A DNA stretch of 64,000 nucleotides, from the NCBI RefSeq assembly GCF_036057275.1, contig NZ_CP107945.1:7316001-7380000 (forward strand). Direction: 5' to 3'. Shown here piece after piece: positions 41,791 through 50,102 of the stretch. A program made the position numbers and the translations under genes. The stretch is from Streptomyces sp. NBC_00390 (lineage in GTDB: Bacteria > Actinomycetota > Actinomycetes > Streptomycetales > Streptomycetaceae). The notes beneath the pieces are model-generated. The model was not told where the DNA came from. It did not search any database and was given only the letters and a program-made list of their open reading frames with translations. Numbering within the stretch: the first letter of the stretch is position 1; each line of letters begins with the position of its first letter.

Positions 41791-42008
41791 GCCGACCGGG
41801 CGGGCGCTGCCCGGCAGGCGAGCCGCGGCCTTCGTCCGCACGGAGCGCAGAGCTACTCCCATGCCTCCGCCGGCCGGCGGGCTGCGGCCACGGTGCCGTA
41901 CGTGGACCAACCGCCGACAAGTACGACGCGCCTTTTCGGGTTCGGTGCCCCGAGGCCCGAAGCGCCGGCACCGCGTAGCCCCGCCGGACCGTCGCGTACC
42001 TTGACCGC

Positions 42009-42314
42009 GTGGACGAAGAACCGGTGGTCATCACGCTCACACACGATCAAGCGTTCGTACTCTCGGACTGGCTCCATGAAGTGATGATGAAGTCCGGCAA
42101 GCTCGATGCGATCGTCCCGGATCGTGCTGTCTGGTCAGGTATCTACGCGATCTCCGGCACCCTGGACAAGTCGCTCGTCGAGATCTTCATGCCTGACTAT
42201 GCCCGTCGTCTGGAGCAGGCGCGGCAACGTTTGCTCGACGTCATGGGTGGCGACGAGGAGGAAGAGGCGAGCGAGAGCGAGTCAAGAGTGCCGTCCGGCG
42301 ACGACATCGGCTGA
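42009..42314 (+). CDS. Hypothetical protein (101 aa), leaderless
   Basis: A 101-residue acidic protein: VVITLTHDQAFVLSDWLHEV with helices, then DYARRLEQARQRLLDVMGGD and a Glu/Ser-rich tail. No family recognised. The GTG at 42009 lies 7 bases after a TACCTT -10 box (41997-42002), so it is probably translated from a leaderless mRNA. Coding bias is good. Confidence 0.7.
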   Translation: MDEEPVVITLTHDQAFVLSDWLHEVMMKSGKLDAIVPDRAVWSGIYAISGTLDKSLVEIFMPDYARRLEQARQRLLDVMGGDEEEEASESESRVPSGDDIG

Positions 42315-42486
42315 CACCAGCACTGCCGCTCGTCGGCGAATCCCGCTGGGCTCACGCGGCAGATGTGCGCAGCGCGGGGCCGCTCTCCGCCAGGAGCGGG
42401 ATCGCCTCCGCCAAGCCGTCCGGCAACCACTCGGCGGGCGACTCGACCGGGTCAGCAGTCGGCAACTGACTGAGCCGGAGCGACGT

Positions 42487-42936
42487 TCACTTCGTGACGG
42501 TGATACGGAAGACCGGGTGCTTGTGCGCGGCGGCGAGCAGTTCCTCGTCCGTCGACTTCGCGTTGACGTCACCGAAGAAGCGGCCGACTTCCCAGCCCCA
42601 GCGCTCGAGGTAGCGGCGCAGCAGTGCGGGCTTATCTTCGTCCGGCAGCTCCACCGCCGTGAACTGCTGGGTCCTGCGGCCGACTTGGAGCTGCCCGCCG
42701 CCCGCGGCCCGCAGATTGCGCACCCACTGGGAGTGTCCGCGGGCGGAGATCAGATACGGGCCGCCCTCGTAGGGGAGCGGGTTTACTGGGATGCGCCGCC
42801 ATTCGCCGCTGGAGCGGCCGCGGACGGAGAGCTCCGCGGTGCCCATGACGCTGACGCCGCGGCGGGTGAGCCAGCCGATGAACGTGTTCACGACCGTGTC
42901 GAACCGGTTGGGCCGGATGTAGTGCGTCTGCGGCAT
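42487..42936 (-). CDS. Deazaflavin-dependent nitroreductase family (DDN-like)
   Basis: A 149-residue protein of the F420/flavin-binding split-barrel nitroreductase family: GTAELSVRGRSSGEWRRIPV, VNPLPYEGGPYLISARGHSQ and WVRNLRAAGGGQLQVGRR. Relatives use coenzyme F420 to reduce quinones or nitro compounds. ATG 42936 has AGGAGA at 5 bases. Divergent from a TetR regulator, with clustered AGAGCAnTGCTCT palindromes in between, so the pair is likely an inducible detoxification unit. Confidence 0.88.
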   Translation of the reverse strand: MPQTHYIRPNRFDTVVNTFIGWLTRRGVSVMGTAELSVRGRSSGEWRRIPVNPLPYEGGPYLISARGHSQWVRNLRAAGGGQLQVGRRTQQFTAVELPDEDKPALLRRYLERWGWEVGRFFGDVNAKSTDEELLAAAHKHPVFRITVTK

Positions 42937-42970
42937 GACTGTCTCCTGTCGGGGGACCCGGCGATGTCGT

Positions 42971-43037
42971 GAGAGCACTGCTCTCTCTTAAGAGCAGTGT
43001 GCACTCGACGGGTGCTCAAAAGCAAGAGCAATGCTCT
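42971..43037. promoter_or_regulatory. Paired TetR operators between DDN-like and TetR genes
   Basis: GAGAGCACTGCTCTC (42971-42985) and AGAGCAATGCTCT (43025-43037) share the palindrome AGAGCA-n-TGCTCT. A half site AAGAGCAGTG lies between them at about 42990. Centres are 53 bases apart (five helical turns). They fit binding of the adjacent TetR to both divergent promoters. Confidence 0.75.
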
Positions 43038-43078
43038 CGTTATTGGTCAGTGCTCCGAATCGTGAGAGACTGTTTCGC

Positions 43079-43819
43079 ATGAGCACCATCCGGGGGGCCA
43101 GGGAACGGGCCCGTATCGAAGTGACCGCCGCCATCAAGGAGGAGGCGCGCAAACAGCTGGCGCGCGAGGGGGCCGCCAAGCTCTCGTTGCGCGCCGTCGC
43201 CCGCGAGCTGGGCATGGTCTCCTCCGCCCTCTATCGCTACTTCCCGAGCCGTGACGATCTGCTGACCGCCCTGATCGTCGACGCGTACGACGCCGTCGGC
43301 GCCGCCGCCGAGTCGGCCGTGGCGGCTGTCCCCGACCGTGGCGACCCCCTCGTCCGCTGGGGTGCACTGTGCTCCGCCGTGCGCGGATGGGCTCTCGACC
43401 ACCCCCACGAGTACGCGCTGATCTACGGCTCCCCGGTCCCCGGCTACCAGGCCCCCAAGGACACCGTGGGCCCCGCCTCCCGCGTCGGACTCGCGCTCAT
43501 CTCGATCGTCCGCGACGCCCATCGTGCGGCCGGCATCGCCCTTCCGCCCCTCACCCCCCGGCTACGGCCCGAGGCGGAGCGCCTGGCCGCCGACCTGGCC
43601 CCGGATCTGCCGCCTGCCGTCGCCGTGGCCCTGGTCGCCGCCTGGTCGGAGATCTTCGGGCTGATCTCCTTCGAGATCTTCGGCCAGTTCCATCGCATCG
43701 TCGAGGACCGGGAAGCCTTCTTCGCCCATGCCACCGACCGCCTCGCGCACGAGGTCGGACTGCGGCCCCGGCACGCCGTCGGCGGAGGGGCGACGCTCAC
43801 ACCCGCGGGCGGGAGCTGA
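43079..43819 (+). CDS. TetR family transcriptional regulator
   Basis: A 246-residue TetR repressor. The HTH (AAKLSLRAVARELGMVSSAL, YRYFPSRDDLLTALI) is at residues 35-75, and a TetR_C domain with WGALCSAVRGWALDHPHEYA and LIYGSPVPGY follows. The start MSTIRGARERARIE at 43079 fits the family; the longer frame to 43031 enters the operator region. Divergent from the DDN-like reductase, which it probably represses. Confidence 0.92.
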   Translation: MSTIRGARERARIEVTAAIKEEARKQLAREGAAKLSLRAVARELGMVSSALYRYFPSRDDLLTALIVDAYDAVGAAAESAVAAVPDRGDPLVRWGALCSAVRGWALDHPHEYALIYGSPVPGYQAPKDTVGPASRVGLALISIVRDAHRAAGIALPPLTPRLRPEAERLAADLAPDLPPAVAVALVAAWSEIFGLISFEIFGQFHRIVEDREAFFAHATDRLAHEVGLRPRHAVGGGATLTPAGGS

Positions 43820-44053
43820 AGGCGTGAACGGACGGCGGTCCGCCGGCTTGTCGACGCCGATGTTCCCGTACAGCCGGCCGATGCCGCTGTTCCCGTGCAG
43901 GACGTCGATGCCCCTGCCTCCGTACGGGACCGGCGAAGGCCGTCGCGGCCTCTGACGCGGCCGCCGCTCCCGGGGCCGTACTCCACCGGGAGTACGTGTG
44001 ATCGCCACGCTCGGCTGACGCCCGCGTGTCCCGACCCCGTCTAGCGTGGCCGT

Positions 44054-45280
44054 ATGGAAGAGCAGCGCTCACGTATCTGCGGCGGTCCTCCCTGGTCACA
44101 GGGCGGGCCACCGCGGTTTCGGCACTGGGAGCAGCGGCGCGAGGGCGGGCGGCTGCCCTGGCTGTCGACCCTGGCGCTGACGGTGTTCGTCATGGTCGGG
44201 ACGCACTTCGCCGCGCAGGGCCAGGACCGGGAGCCCCTCGACGCCTTCGCGCGTGTCCTGCTGCTCGTCGGCCCGGCGCTCTGCCTGTTCCGCCACCGCT
44301 ACCCGGTCGCGGTGCTTCTCGGCGTCGCCGCCACCGCGTTCGTGTACTTCGCGGGGGGATACCCGTACGGGCCGGTCTTCCTCATCATCGCCGTGGCCGC
44401 CTTCGCCGCCGTCGTTTCGGGGCACCGGCGGGCCGCCTGGTGGACGCTCGGAGTGCTGTGGGCCGGGCATCTGCTGATCGCGCACTGGCTCTACCGTTCT
44501 CTGCCGCCGGGCACCGACGACGCCGCGCCCTGGGCGCAGGAGTTGGTCATCACCGCCTGGGTCGTCGCGATCCTGGCGGCCGCCGAACTCGTCCGCGTAC
44601 GCCGCGAGGTCTGGGCCAGGGAGCGCGCCGAGCGTGCCGCGGCCGAGCGGCGCCGCGCCGACGAGGAACGGCTGCGGATCGCCCGCGAGCTGCACGACGT
44701 CCTCGCGCACTCCATCGCCGTCATCAACGTCCAGGCCGGGGTCGGCCTCGCGCTGCTCGACAGCGATCCGGAGCAGGCCAGGACCGCCCTGACCACCATC
44801 AAGGCGGCGAGCAAAGAGGCGCTCGGCGAGGTGCGGCAGGTGCTCGACACCCTGCGCGCGCCGGGCGCCGCCCCGCGCGCCCCCGCCCCTGGCCTCGCGC
44901 GCATCCCCGAACTGGTCGAACAGGCGGCGAGTACCGGCCTGCGCGTCGATGTCGCCGTGGAGGGCGAACCCCGGCCCCTGTCACCCGGCGCCGACCTGGC
45001 GGCGTTCCGTATCGTCCAGGAGGCGCTGACGAACGCCGTGCGGCACTCGGGCTCCCGTACGGCGCGGGTGCGGATCGTCCACACGCCGGGCGGCTTGAGC
45101 CTGCAGATCGACGACGAAGGGCCGGCCACCGGTTCGGACGCGGGTGGCAGCGGCAACGGCCTGGCCGGAATGCGGGAGCGGGCCGCCGCCCTCGGTGGCA
45201 CGATCGAGGCGGGTCCGCGGCCGGACGGCGGCTTCCGGGTACGGGCCGATCTGCCCGTGCAGCAGAAGGAGACGACGTGA
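44054..45280 (+). CDS. Two-component sensor histidine kinase (HisKA_3/NarX type)
   Basis: A 408-residue kinase with five or six membrane helices in residues 35-175 and no large sensor domain. A coiled region follows, then the HisKA_3 box RIARELHDVLAHSIAVINVQ (phospho-His), and a HATPase_c domain (FRIVQEALTNAVRHSG N-box; GNGLAGMRERAAALGG G-box). A TAGCGT box 8 bases before ATG 44054 suggests a leaderless mRNA. The response regulator gene overlaps the stop by GTGA. Confidence 0.94.
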   Translation: MEEQRSRICGGPPWSQGGPPRFRHWEQRREGGRLPWLSTLALTVFVMVGTHFAAQGQDREPLDAFARVLLLVGPALCLFRHRYPVAVLLGVAATAFVYFAGGYPYGPVFLIIAVAAFAAVVSGHRRAAWWTLGVLWAGHLLIAHWLYRSLPPGTDDAAPWAQELVITAWVVAILAAAELVRVRREVWARERAERAAAERRRADEERLRIARELHDVLAHSIAVINVQAGVGLALLDSDPEQARTALTTIKAASKEALGEVRQVLDTLRAPGAAPRAPAPGLARIPELVEQAASTGLRVDVAVEGEPRPLSPGADLAAFRIVQEALTNAVRHSGSRTARVRIVHTPGGLSLQIDDEGPATGSDAGGSGNGLAGMRERAAALGGTIEAGPRPDGGFRVRADLPVQQKETT

Positions 45281-45942
45281 TCCGCGTACTGCTCGCCGAC
45301 GACCAGATGCTGGTCCGGGCAGGCTTCCGGGCCCTGCTCGACGCCCAGCACGACATCGAGGTGGCGGGCGAGGCCTGCGACGGCGAGGAGGCGGTGCGCC
45401 TGACCGGTGAACTGCGCCCGGACGTGGTCCTGATGGACATCCGGATGCCGGTCCTCGACGGCTTGGCCGCCACCCGCCGGATCACCGGGGACGAGCGGCT
45501 GCACGAGGTCAAGGTGGTCATGCTCACCACCTTCGAAATCGACGAGTACGTCTTCGAGGCCATCCGCTCGGGCGCCTCCGGCTTCCTGGTCAAGGACACC
45601 GAACCGGAGGAACTGCTGCGCGCCGTACGGGCGGTGGTGGAGGGGGACGCGCTGCTCTCGCCGGGCGTCACGCGCCGCCTCATCGCCGAGTTCGCGGCCC
45701 GCTCGAAGGCGCCGGCCGATGCCGAGGGCCTGAGTGAACTCACCGAACGGGAACGCGAGGTGATGGCACTGGTCGGCATCGGCCTGTCCAACGAGGAGAT
45801 CGCCCGCCGGCTTGTGGTCAGCCCGCTCACGGCGAAGACGCATGTGAGCCGCACGATGGTGAAGCTGGGTGCGCGCGACCGAGCCCAACTCGTCGTACTC
45901 GCCTATGAGTCGGGGCTGGTGCGGCCCGGCTGGCTGGGCTGA
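45277..45942 (+). CDS. NarL/FixJ-type response regulator
   Basis: A 221-residue regulator: receiver domain with LLADDQMLVRAGFRALL acidic pair and phospho-Asp in DVVLMDIRMPVLDG, Lys in GFLVKDTEPEELL; C-terminal LuxR HTH (LTEREREVMALVGIGLSNEE, TAKTHVSRTMVKLGA). GTG 45277 overlaps the kinase stop (GTGA), a translationally coupled pair. The 3' end overlaps the convergent DUF6332 gene by 40 bases. Target genes cannot be read from the window. Confidence 0.95.
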   Translation: MIRVLLADDQMLVRAGFRALLDAQHDIEVAGEACDGEEAVRLTGELRPDVVLMDIRMPVLDGLAATRRITGDERLHEVKVVMLTTFEIDEYVFEAIRSGASGFLVKDTEPEELLRAVRAVVEGDALLSPGVTRRLIAEFAARSKAPADAEGLSELTEREREVMALVGIGLSNEEIARRLVVSPLTAKTHVSRTMVKLGARDRAQLVVLAYESGLVRPGWLG

Positions 45943-46178
45943 TCGGGAGTGCGGGCGAACCGCCAGAGCACGTGCACGACGCGCAGCACGAAAGCGACCG
46001 CACCCACGACCGCGCCGCCGACGACCAGTCCTCGTTCCGCGGCGTGCGGCAGGGCGAACACCGTCGTCGGTCCGGCGATCCCCAGGAACGTCAGCCCCGC
46101 GACCACGAACCCGCTGACCAGCGCGTAGCCGATCTCGACCGTGATCGCGTCCCGTTCTGCCTGTGTACGTCGCTCCAT
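45903..46178 (-). CDS. DUF6332 family small membrane protein
   Basis: A 91-residue protein with two helices (IGYALVSGFVVAGLTFLGIA and GLVVGGAVVGAVAFVLRVVH), beginning MERRTQAERDAITVEIG, which I recognise as DUF6332, common in Streptomyces and uncharacterised. It overlaps the response regulator end by 40 bases tail to tail. The following 256-base gap to 46434 shows no supportable gene. Confidence 0.8.
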   Translation of the reverse strand: MERRTQAERDAITVEIGYALVSGFVVAGLTFLGIAGPTTVFALPHAAERGLVVGGAVVGAVAFVLRVVHVLWRFARTPDQPSQPGRTSPDS

Positions 46179-46434
46179 GTCCGCAGTCTCACAGGGCGAC
46201 GGTCGGCGGACAAGAAAGCCACTACCGCTCCAAGTTGCCCGCTGGGCGGGTGGCCCTTGCTCTCATGTGTCCCTGCCGCTCCGTGCGCGGACCCGTCGCT
46301 GTCGGGGAAGACATCGCGGACGAGGGGGTACTCCTGCTCCATGGAGCCGCCGGCCGAGCACGTCGCTCGCCGTCCCAGCCGCCTGCCAGGGACTCAGTCA
46401 CTGATGGCAGGTCCCCCAGCACGCTGGAGATCAT

Positions 46435-46833
46435 TTACGGGACAACCCCTGCCCGGTTGCCGCGGCGCAGGCCGATGAGCTCGGCGACCGTGTCCAGCCA
46501 GCGTGCGGCGCGCGCCTCGTCATCCGGTGTGCCGGCGACGTGCGCGGCGGTCTCCAGCCAGTCCCGCAGGCATGCGGACGCGGCACCCGACGGCAGGGGC
46601 TCGGCCAGCCCGGCCGCGTACGCGAGGCCGCCGGCCCGGACGATCTTCGCGACGTACGTCACCGAGCGCGGCAGCACTCCGAGCCGGTCGAGGGTGACGG
46701 CGGCGGCGATCGCACCGTCGCCGAAGAGCGCGGTGCGGAACGTGTCGCGGCTGAGGCCGTGGCGCAGCAGTGCCTCGATGTCGGTTGCGGCGAGCACCTC
46801 GTCGTCGGTACGCGGGGAGGGGTCGTGGACCAT
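46435..46833 (-). CDS. Hypothetical protein, last gene of the type VII-linked operon
   Basis: A 132-residue soluble, mostly helical protein (begins MVHDPSPRTDDEVLAATDIE; ends GLRRGNRAGVVP). No family recognised and no signal peptide. It starts 22 bases after the stop of the chagasin-like lipoprotein gene on the same strand, so it is probably the fourth gene of the operon. It could be a cytoplasmic chaperone or second immunity factor; this is speculation. Confidence 0.65.
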   Translation of the reverse strand: MVHDPSPRTDDEVLAATDIEALLRHGLSRDTFRTALFGDGAIAAAVTLDRLGVLPRSVTYVAKIVRAGGLAYAAGLAEPLPSGAASACLRDWLETAAHVAGTPDDEARAARWLDTVAELIGLRRGNRAGVVP

Positions 46834-46855
46834 CGTCGTTCCGTTCCGGTCCGGC

Positions 46856-47284
46856 TCAGCGGACGGTGATCGTATAGAGGTAGTAGGCGGGTTCCTGGTC
46901 CGCGTTCTTCGGGGTGCTCGTGGCCGTCGGGACCGGCGACGCTGCGACCTCGTCGGCGCTGCCGCACCGGGCGTAGGGGCAGAACAGCAGCTTCACCGTC
47001 GCCCTCCCGGGCGAGAGTGCCGTGAAGTCGAAGAACTGGGCTCCGTCACTGGCACTGTCGTCCTCGCGGAAGCCCCGGTACTCCAGGACTGCCGGGTCCG
47101 GACTCGGATCCGCCAGGTACCAGTTCTGGCCGAGCTCCGGGCTGGCCGGGACCTTCAGCGTGAACTGCTCGCCATGGTCGACCGAGATGGTCCGCTCGTC
47201 GGTCTCGTACTCGGAGGCGCCGCAGCCGGTGAGGACGAGGAGCAGGGCGGCCAGCACGGGCGCCGTACGCAGAGAAGAGCGCAT
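46856..47284 (-). CDS. Chagasin-like (I42) cysteine protease inhibitor lipoprotein
   Basis: A 142-residue lipoprotein: signal RSSLRTAPVLAALLLVL and lipobox LTGC (Cys ~21). The mature part resembles I42/chagasin inhibitors: PELGQNWYLAD corresponds to the NPTTGYxW loop, and GAQFFDFTALSPGRATVKLL matches the conserved G-x-Q-x-F-x-F-x-A-L-x-P-G-x-x-x-L strand, followed by CPYARCG where RPW usually stands. I42 proteins block papain-type peptidases. ATG 47284 has GAGGG at about 5 bases. It lies 8 bases after a calpain/papain-like protein gene, so it is probably the dedicated inhibitor. Confidence 0.7.
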   Translation of the reverse strand: MRSSLRTAPVLAALLLVLTGCGASEYETDERTISVDHGEQFTLKVPASPELGQNWYLADPSPDPAVLEYRGFREDDSASDGAQFFDFTALSPGRATVKLLFCPYARCGSADEVAASPVPTATSTPKNADQEPAYYLYTITVR

Positions 47285-47292
47285 GGACACCC

Positions 47293-48870
47293 TCAGTTCC
47301 GCTCGATGTAGACGGTTTCGACATCGCCGTGGTGGGCCTTGGAGTAGCGGTCATCGGTGGCCGCGCTGAGGTCGCCGTTGATGAAGTCGTCCTCGCTCAC
47401 CCACGCGGTGGTGCCCCAGGGGTTGTAGACCTGTAGCTTCCCGTCCTCTTGCCCGACGATCACCAGGCTGTGGCCGACCCAGTCGCCGTTCTCGTCCTTG
47501 CGGGAGATGTTGATGGGGACCGGCCTGCCATCGGCCACTGACTTCTCGATGTCGGGCAGGACACCGCGCCGGTCGTCGGCGCCGTCCATCTCCTGCGTGT
47601 CGTACTTGCCGCCGGTGTGCGGGCCGATCTCCTTGTTCGAGATCTCCTCCTGCCCGTCGGAGTCCATGCCGGCAGGGTGGCGGTCCCACCACCAGCCGTC
47701 GTAACCGCCGTCGCCCTCCTCGTTCATCCGGAACTGCTCGTCGTGCAGGCGCTCGCGGAAGTGATCGGGGTCATTGTCCTGGCCGTCGGGACCGCCGGTG
47801 AGCTCGAGGGCGTAAACCGGGTCGACCAGGGCGCGCGCGGTGACCGTCGAGGACGGCACACACGTCGCGTCGTCCTGGGACCAATTCTCGTCACCGAACT
47901 TCTGGTCCTCCTTCCCCTTCCGCCCCGGGGTCATGCCGGTGGTGATCGGCGTCAGGTGCTGCTGGAGCCACGCCGGGTCCTTGCCGTGGATCTTCCCGCC
48001 GAACTCCTCGACCTCGCCGATGCCGTAGCCCGCGGCGAGGGCCTTCATGAGGTACGCCTTCTCCTGCGGGCTTGACGCGCTCACCAAGAGGATCTCCATA
48101 CGGGTCTGCTCGGCGGTCGAGAGCCTGTCCATGGCGCGGCCCGAGCGTTCGAGGTCGTTGGCGCTGAGGATCTCGTTCAGTTCGGCGTCGCCGCGGACGT
48201 TGCCGGTGTCGGCGAGGGCGAGGCGGTCGGCGGCGGTCAGTTCGTCGGTGTCCATCTGGCCGGCCCGGGCCTCGGCGGCGAACTTGTTGAGGTCGCGGGC
48301 CGCGACGCGGGCGGCGTCGTCGGCCTCGGCGGCCGCCGTGTGCAGGTCGTCGACGCCGTGGGAGGCCAGCGAGCGGGCTCGCAGGCGGAGTTCCTCCTCG
48401 TCGTCGTCCTCGTGCCAGTCGTCGAAGAAGCCGTCCTTGCCGCCGAGCATGGTGCGGGCCTCGCGCAGCTTGCCGCGGCCGGTGCCGTCCTTGGTCTGCG
48501 CGGTCTCCAGCGCGTCGGACAGCGCGATCAGCGCCTTGCCGCCGCCCTGGAACGCCTTGATCATCTGCTGGGCGTCGCGGGAGGCGGCGCCCACCACGTC
48601 GGAGGCGAGGACGCTCGTGTCGCCGACCCAGACCTGCGGAAGACCCCTGCGGGCGATCTTGTTGATCCGCTCGCTCACCGCGTCGGCCTCGTCGGTCCGG
48701 CCGGTGTAGCGCTTGCCCAGGGCCTCGATCACCTTCGGGTCGCCGACCGGTGCCGAGACGCCGAGGGCGGCCTCGATCGCGTCGATCAGGTCGTTCTTGC
48801 TGCCGGCCGAGGAGATGCGCTCGCGCAGCCCGTCGAGTTTCTGCCTGCGGTCGTTCGTGGATTCCGTCAT
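47293..48870 (-). CDS. Large type VII-linked protein with C-terminal calpain/papain-like peptidase domain
   Basis: A 525-residue protein. Residues 1-330 are mainly helical, with coiled stretches (LRERISSAGSKNDLIDAIEA; acidic WHEDDDEEELRLRAR). The C-terminal ~190 residues have a papain-fold triad pattern: Cys in DDATCVPSSTV (C337), His in WVGHSLVIVGQ (H467), Asn in QVYNPWGTTAW (N483). GHxxxV and NPWG match the calpain His and Asn motifs. No Sec signal. ATG 48870 is close (14 bases) to the upstream EspC/WXG-like gene, so it is a likely type VII export substrate. Catalysis is inferred, not shown. Confidence 0.72.
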   Translation of the reverse strand: MTESTNDRRQKLDGLRERISSAGSKNDLIDAIEAALGVSAPVGDPKVIEALGKRYTGRTDEADAVSERINKIARRGLPQVWVGDTSVLASDVVGAASRDAQQMIKAFQGGGKALIALSDALETAQTKDGTGRGKLREARTMLGGKDGFFDDWHEDDDEEELRLRARSLASHGVDDLHTAAAEADDAARVAARDLNKFAAEARAGQMDTDELTAADRLALADTGNVRGDAELNEILSANDLERSGRAMDRLSTAEQTRMEILLVSASSPQEKAYLMKALAAGYGIGEVEEFGGKIHGKDPAWLQQHLTPITTGMTPGRKGKEDQKFGDENWSQDDATCVPSSTVTARALVDPVYALELTGGPDGQDNDPDHFRERLHDEQFRMNEEGDGGYDGWWWDRHPAGMDSDGQEEISNKEIGPHTGGKYDTQEMDGADDRRGVLPDIEKSVADGRPVPINISRKDENGDWVGHSLVIVGQEDGKLQVYNPWGTTAWVSEDDFINGDLSAATDDRYSKAHHGDVETVYIERN

Positions 48871-48884
48871 GGACGCGTGCCCCG

Positions 48885-49268
48885 TCAGTAGGCGGTCAGC
48901 GCGGACGGGCGCTGGGCGTGGGCCGGCATCGTGCTGACGCCCGCGTCGGCCGCCGAGCCGACGGAGACGGAGCGGGCTCCCGTACGGACACCGATGTCGG
49001 AACCGCGGTACGCGTGGCTGGAGAGGCGGACCTTGTCCGCGAGTTCGTGCAGAGCCGCTTCGAGGACCTTGGTCTCGGCCTCCCAGGCGGCCGCGAACGC
49101 GTTGAACGCGGGTCCGGTGTCGGAGCCGCCGAGGGCGTCCTGCGTGTAGCACATCGTGCCGGCGACGGCCTTGCGGATCTTGCCCACGTCGTTGCCGGAA
49201 CCGTCCAGTTCGCCGGCCTGGCCCGACATGCCCTTGTGCCCGACCTGGTAGCCCTCCGCAGAGGTCAT
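48885..49268 (-). CDS. WXG100/EspC-like type VII secretion target
   Basis: A 127-residue protein, MTSAEGYQVGHKGMSGQAGE, with two predicted helices; the central turn is near AFAAAWEAETKVLEAALHEL, where W-E-A replaces W-x-G as in many EspC-like ESX targets. It has a Ser/Ala-rich C-terminus. Such proteins pair with or chaperone larger ESX effectors. ATG 49268 has GGGGAAGG upstream. It is the first gene of the minus-strand operon with the calpain-like protein and its putative inhibitor. No EccC ATPase or other core type VII gene is in the window, so export would rely on a distant machine. Confidence 0.75.
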   Translation of the reverse strand: MTSAEGYQVGHKGMSGQAGELDGSGNDVGKIRKAVAGTMCYTQDALGGSDTGPAFNAFAAAWEAETKVLEAALHELADKVRLSSHAYRGSDIGVRTGARSVSVGSAADAGVSTMPAHAQRPSALTAY

Positions 49269-49342
49269 GGCCTTCCCCCGTTTCCCGCGTCCCCGACCCC
49301 GACGCACTTTCCGGACAGGGAAATTCGGCCAGGTCACAACCG

Positions 49343-50023
49343 TCAGGAAGTTAGCAGAACACTGCCATGGACACGCCCGGCGCCACAGGTTCCCCACAGG
49401 GCTCCCGCGTATGTGCGCCCGGCGACGAGCGTCGCGCTCACCGCAGAAGCACGCCTTGCGGCGGGGGACTCCGTCGATGCGGCCGGTTCATGAGACCGCT
49501 TCCTGGTACTGCCCGGAAAGTCGAACTCGCCGTCGACGGTACGGAACAGGAACAGCGCGTCGCTGTTGTAGCCCTTGTCCGCGGTGTACTCGATCGTCCG
49601 GCTGATGCCGCGCTGACCGACCTCGGCCATGCGGCGCACGATCGCGCCCCGTTCCGCCAGGGGAGAGCCCTTCCTCGCACAGACCTCGGCCAGGAACAGC
49701 GCGGCGTCGAACGCCTCCGCCGCGTACCAGCCGCGGTGCTCGCCGAACCGCGCGCGGTACGCCGCGGTGAAGGAGCGGGCGTCGGCGTGGAGGTCGGATC
49801 GCCCTTGGGTAGCGCCCGGCACTGCCATCGGCACTGGCCCGTCGAGTACGGCGACGGTGCCCGGTGCGCTCCGGGCCGGCTGCTGTGCCTTGAAGCCCCG
49901 GCCCCATTGCTGTGGCCGGAACACGACCGCCCCGGCGCTGCAGCCGCCGAGCAGCACTGCCGCCGCGGCTCCTGACACTGCGGCCCTCAACCGCCAACTG
50001 CCTCTGTGCACGGTGCCGCCCAT
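49343..50023 (-). CDS. Lipoprotein with fragment of amino-acid ABC substrate-binding domain, probably decayed
   Basis: A 226-residue lipoprotein: signal with lipobox LLGGC (Cys ~28). The middle (ARSFTAAYRARFGEHRGWYA, AEAFDAALFLAEVCARKG) resembles the C-terminal lobe of LivJ-type (Peripla_BP_6) proteins, but the N-terminal lobe is nearly absent. The last ~50 residues are Ser/Ala/Arg-rich without similarity, as after a frameshift. ATG 50023 is preceded by AGGGGGCGGCG. I consider it a shortened relic or a domain-deleted protein. Confidence 0.5.
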   Translation of the reverse strand: MGGTVHRGSWRLRAAVSGAAAAVLLGGCSAGAVVFRPQQWGRGFKAQQPARSAPGTVAVLDGPVPMAVPGATQGRSDLHADARSFTAAYRARFGEHRGWYAAEAFDAALFLAEVCARKGSPLAERGAIVRRMAEVGQRGISRTIEYTADKGYNSDALFLFRTVDGEFDFPGSTRKRSHEPAASTESPAARRASAVSATLVAGRTYAGALWGTCGAGRVHGSVLLTS

Positions 50024-50102
50024 CGCCGCCCCCTGCGCGGCTGTGCCCCCGTGTGTGACCGGTGATCGTACCGAGGTGCGCAAGACGGGCGAGGTGGTTC
50101 CA

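Noticed and set aside
42357..42480. Minus-strand text ESPAEWLPDGLAEAIPLLAE ending in a stop at about 42357
   Set aside because: Looks like the last ~35 codons of some protein, but has no start, ribosome site or identifiable family. Possibly a gene relic; evidence too thin for a feature.
43820..44053. Repetitive text around 43850-43930 whose minus frame gives HGNSGIGRLYGNIGVD
   Set aside because: Short imperfect repeats without start signal; probably non-coding sequence before the histidine kinase gene.
46091..46434. Minus-strand ORFs of 70-83 codons between DUF6332 and the 132-aa gene
   Set aside because: Poor codon bias, no ribosome sites, no similarity to known families.
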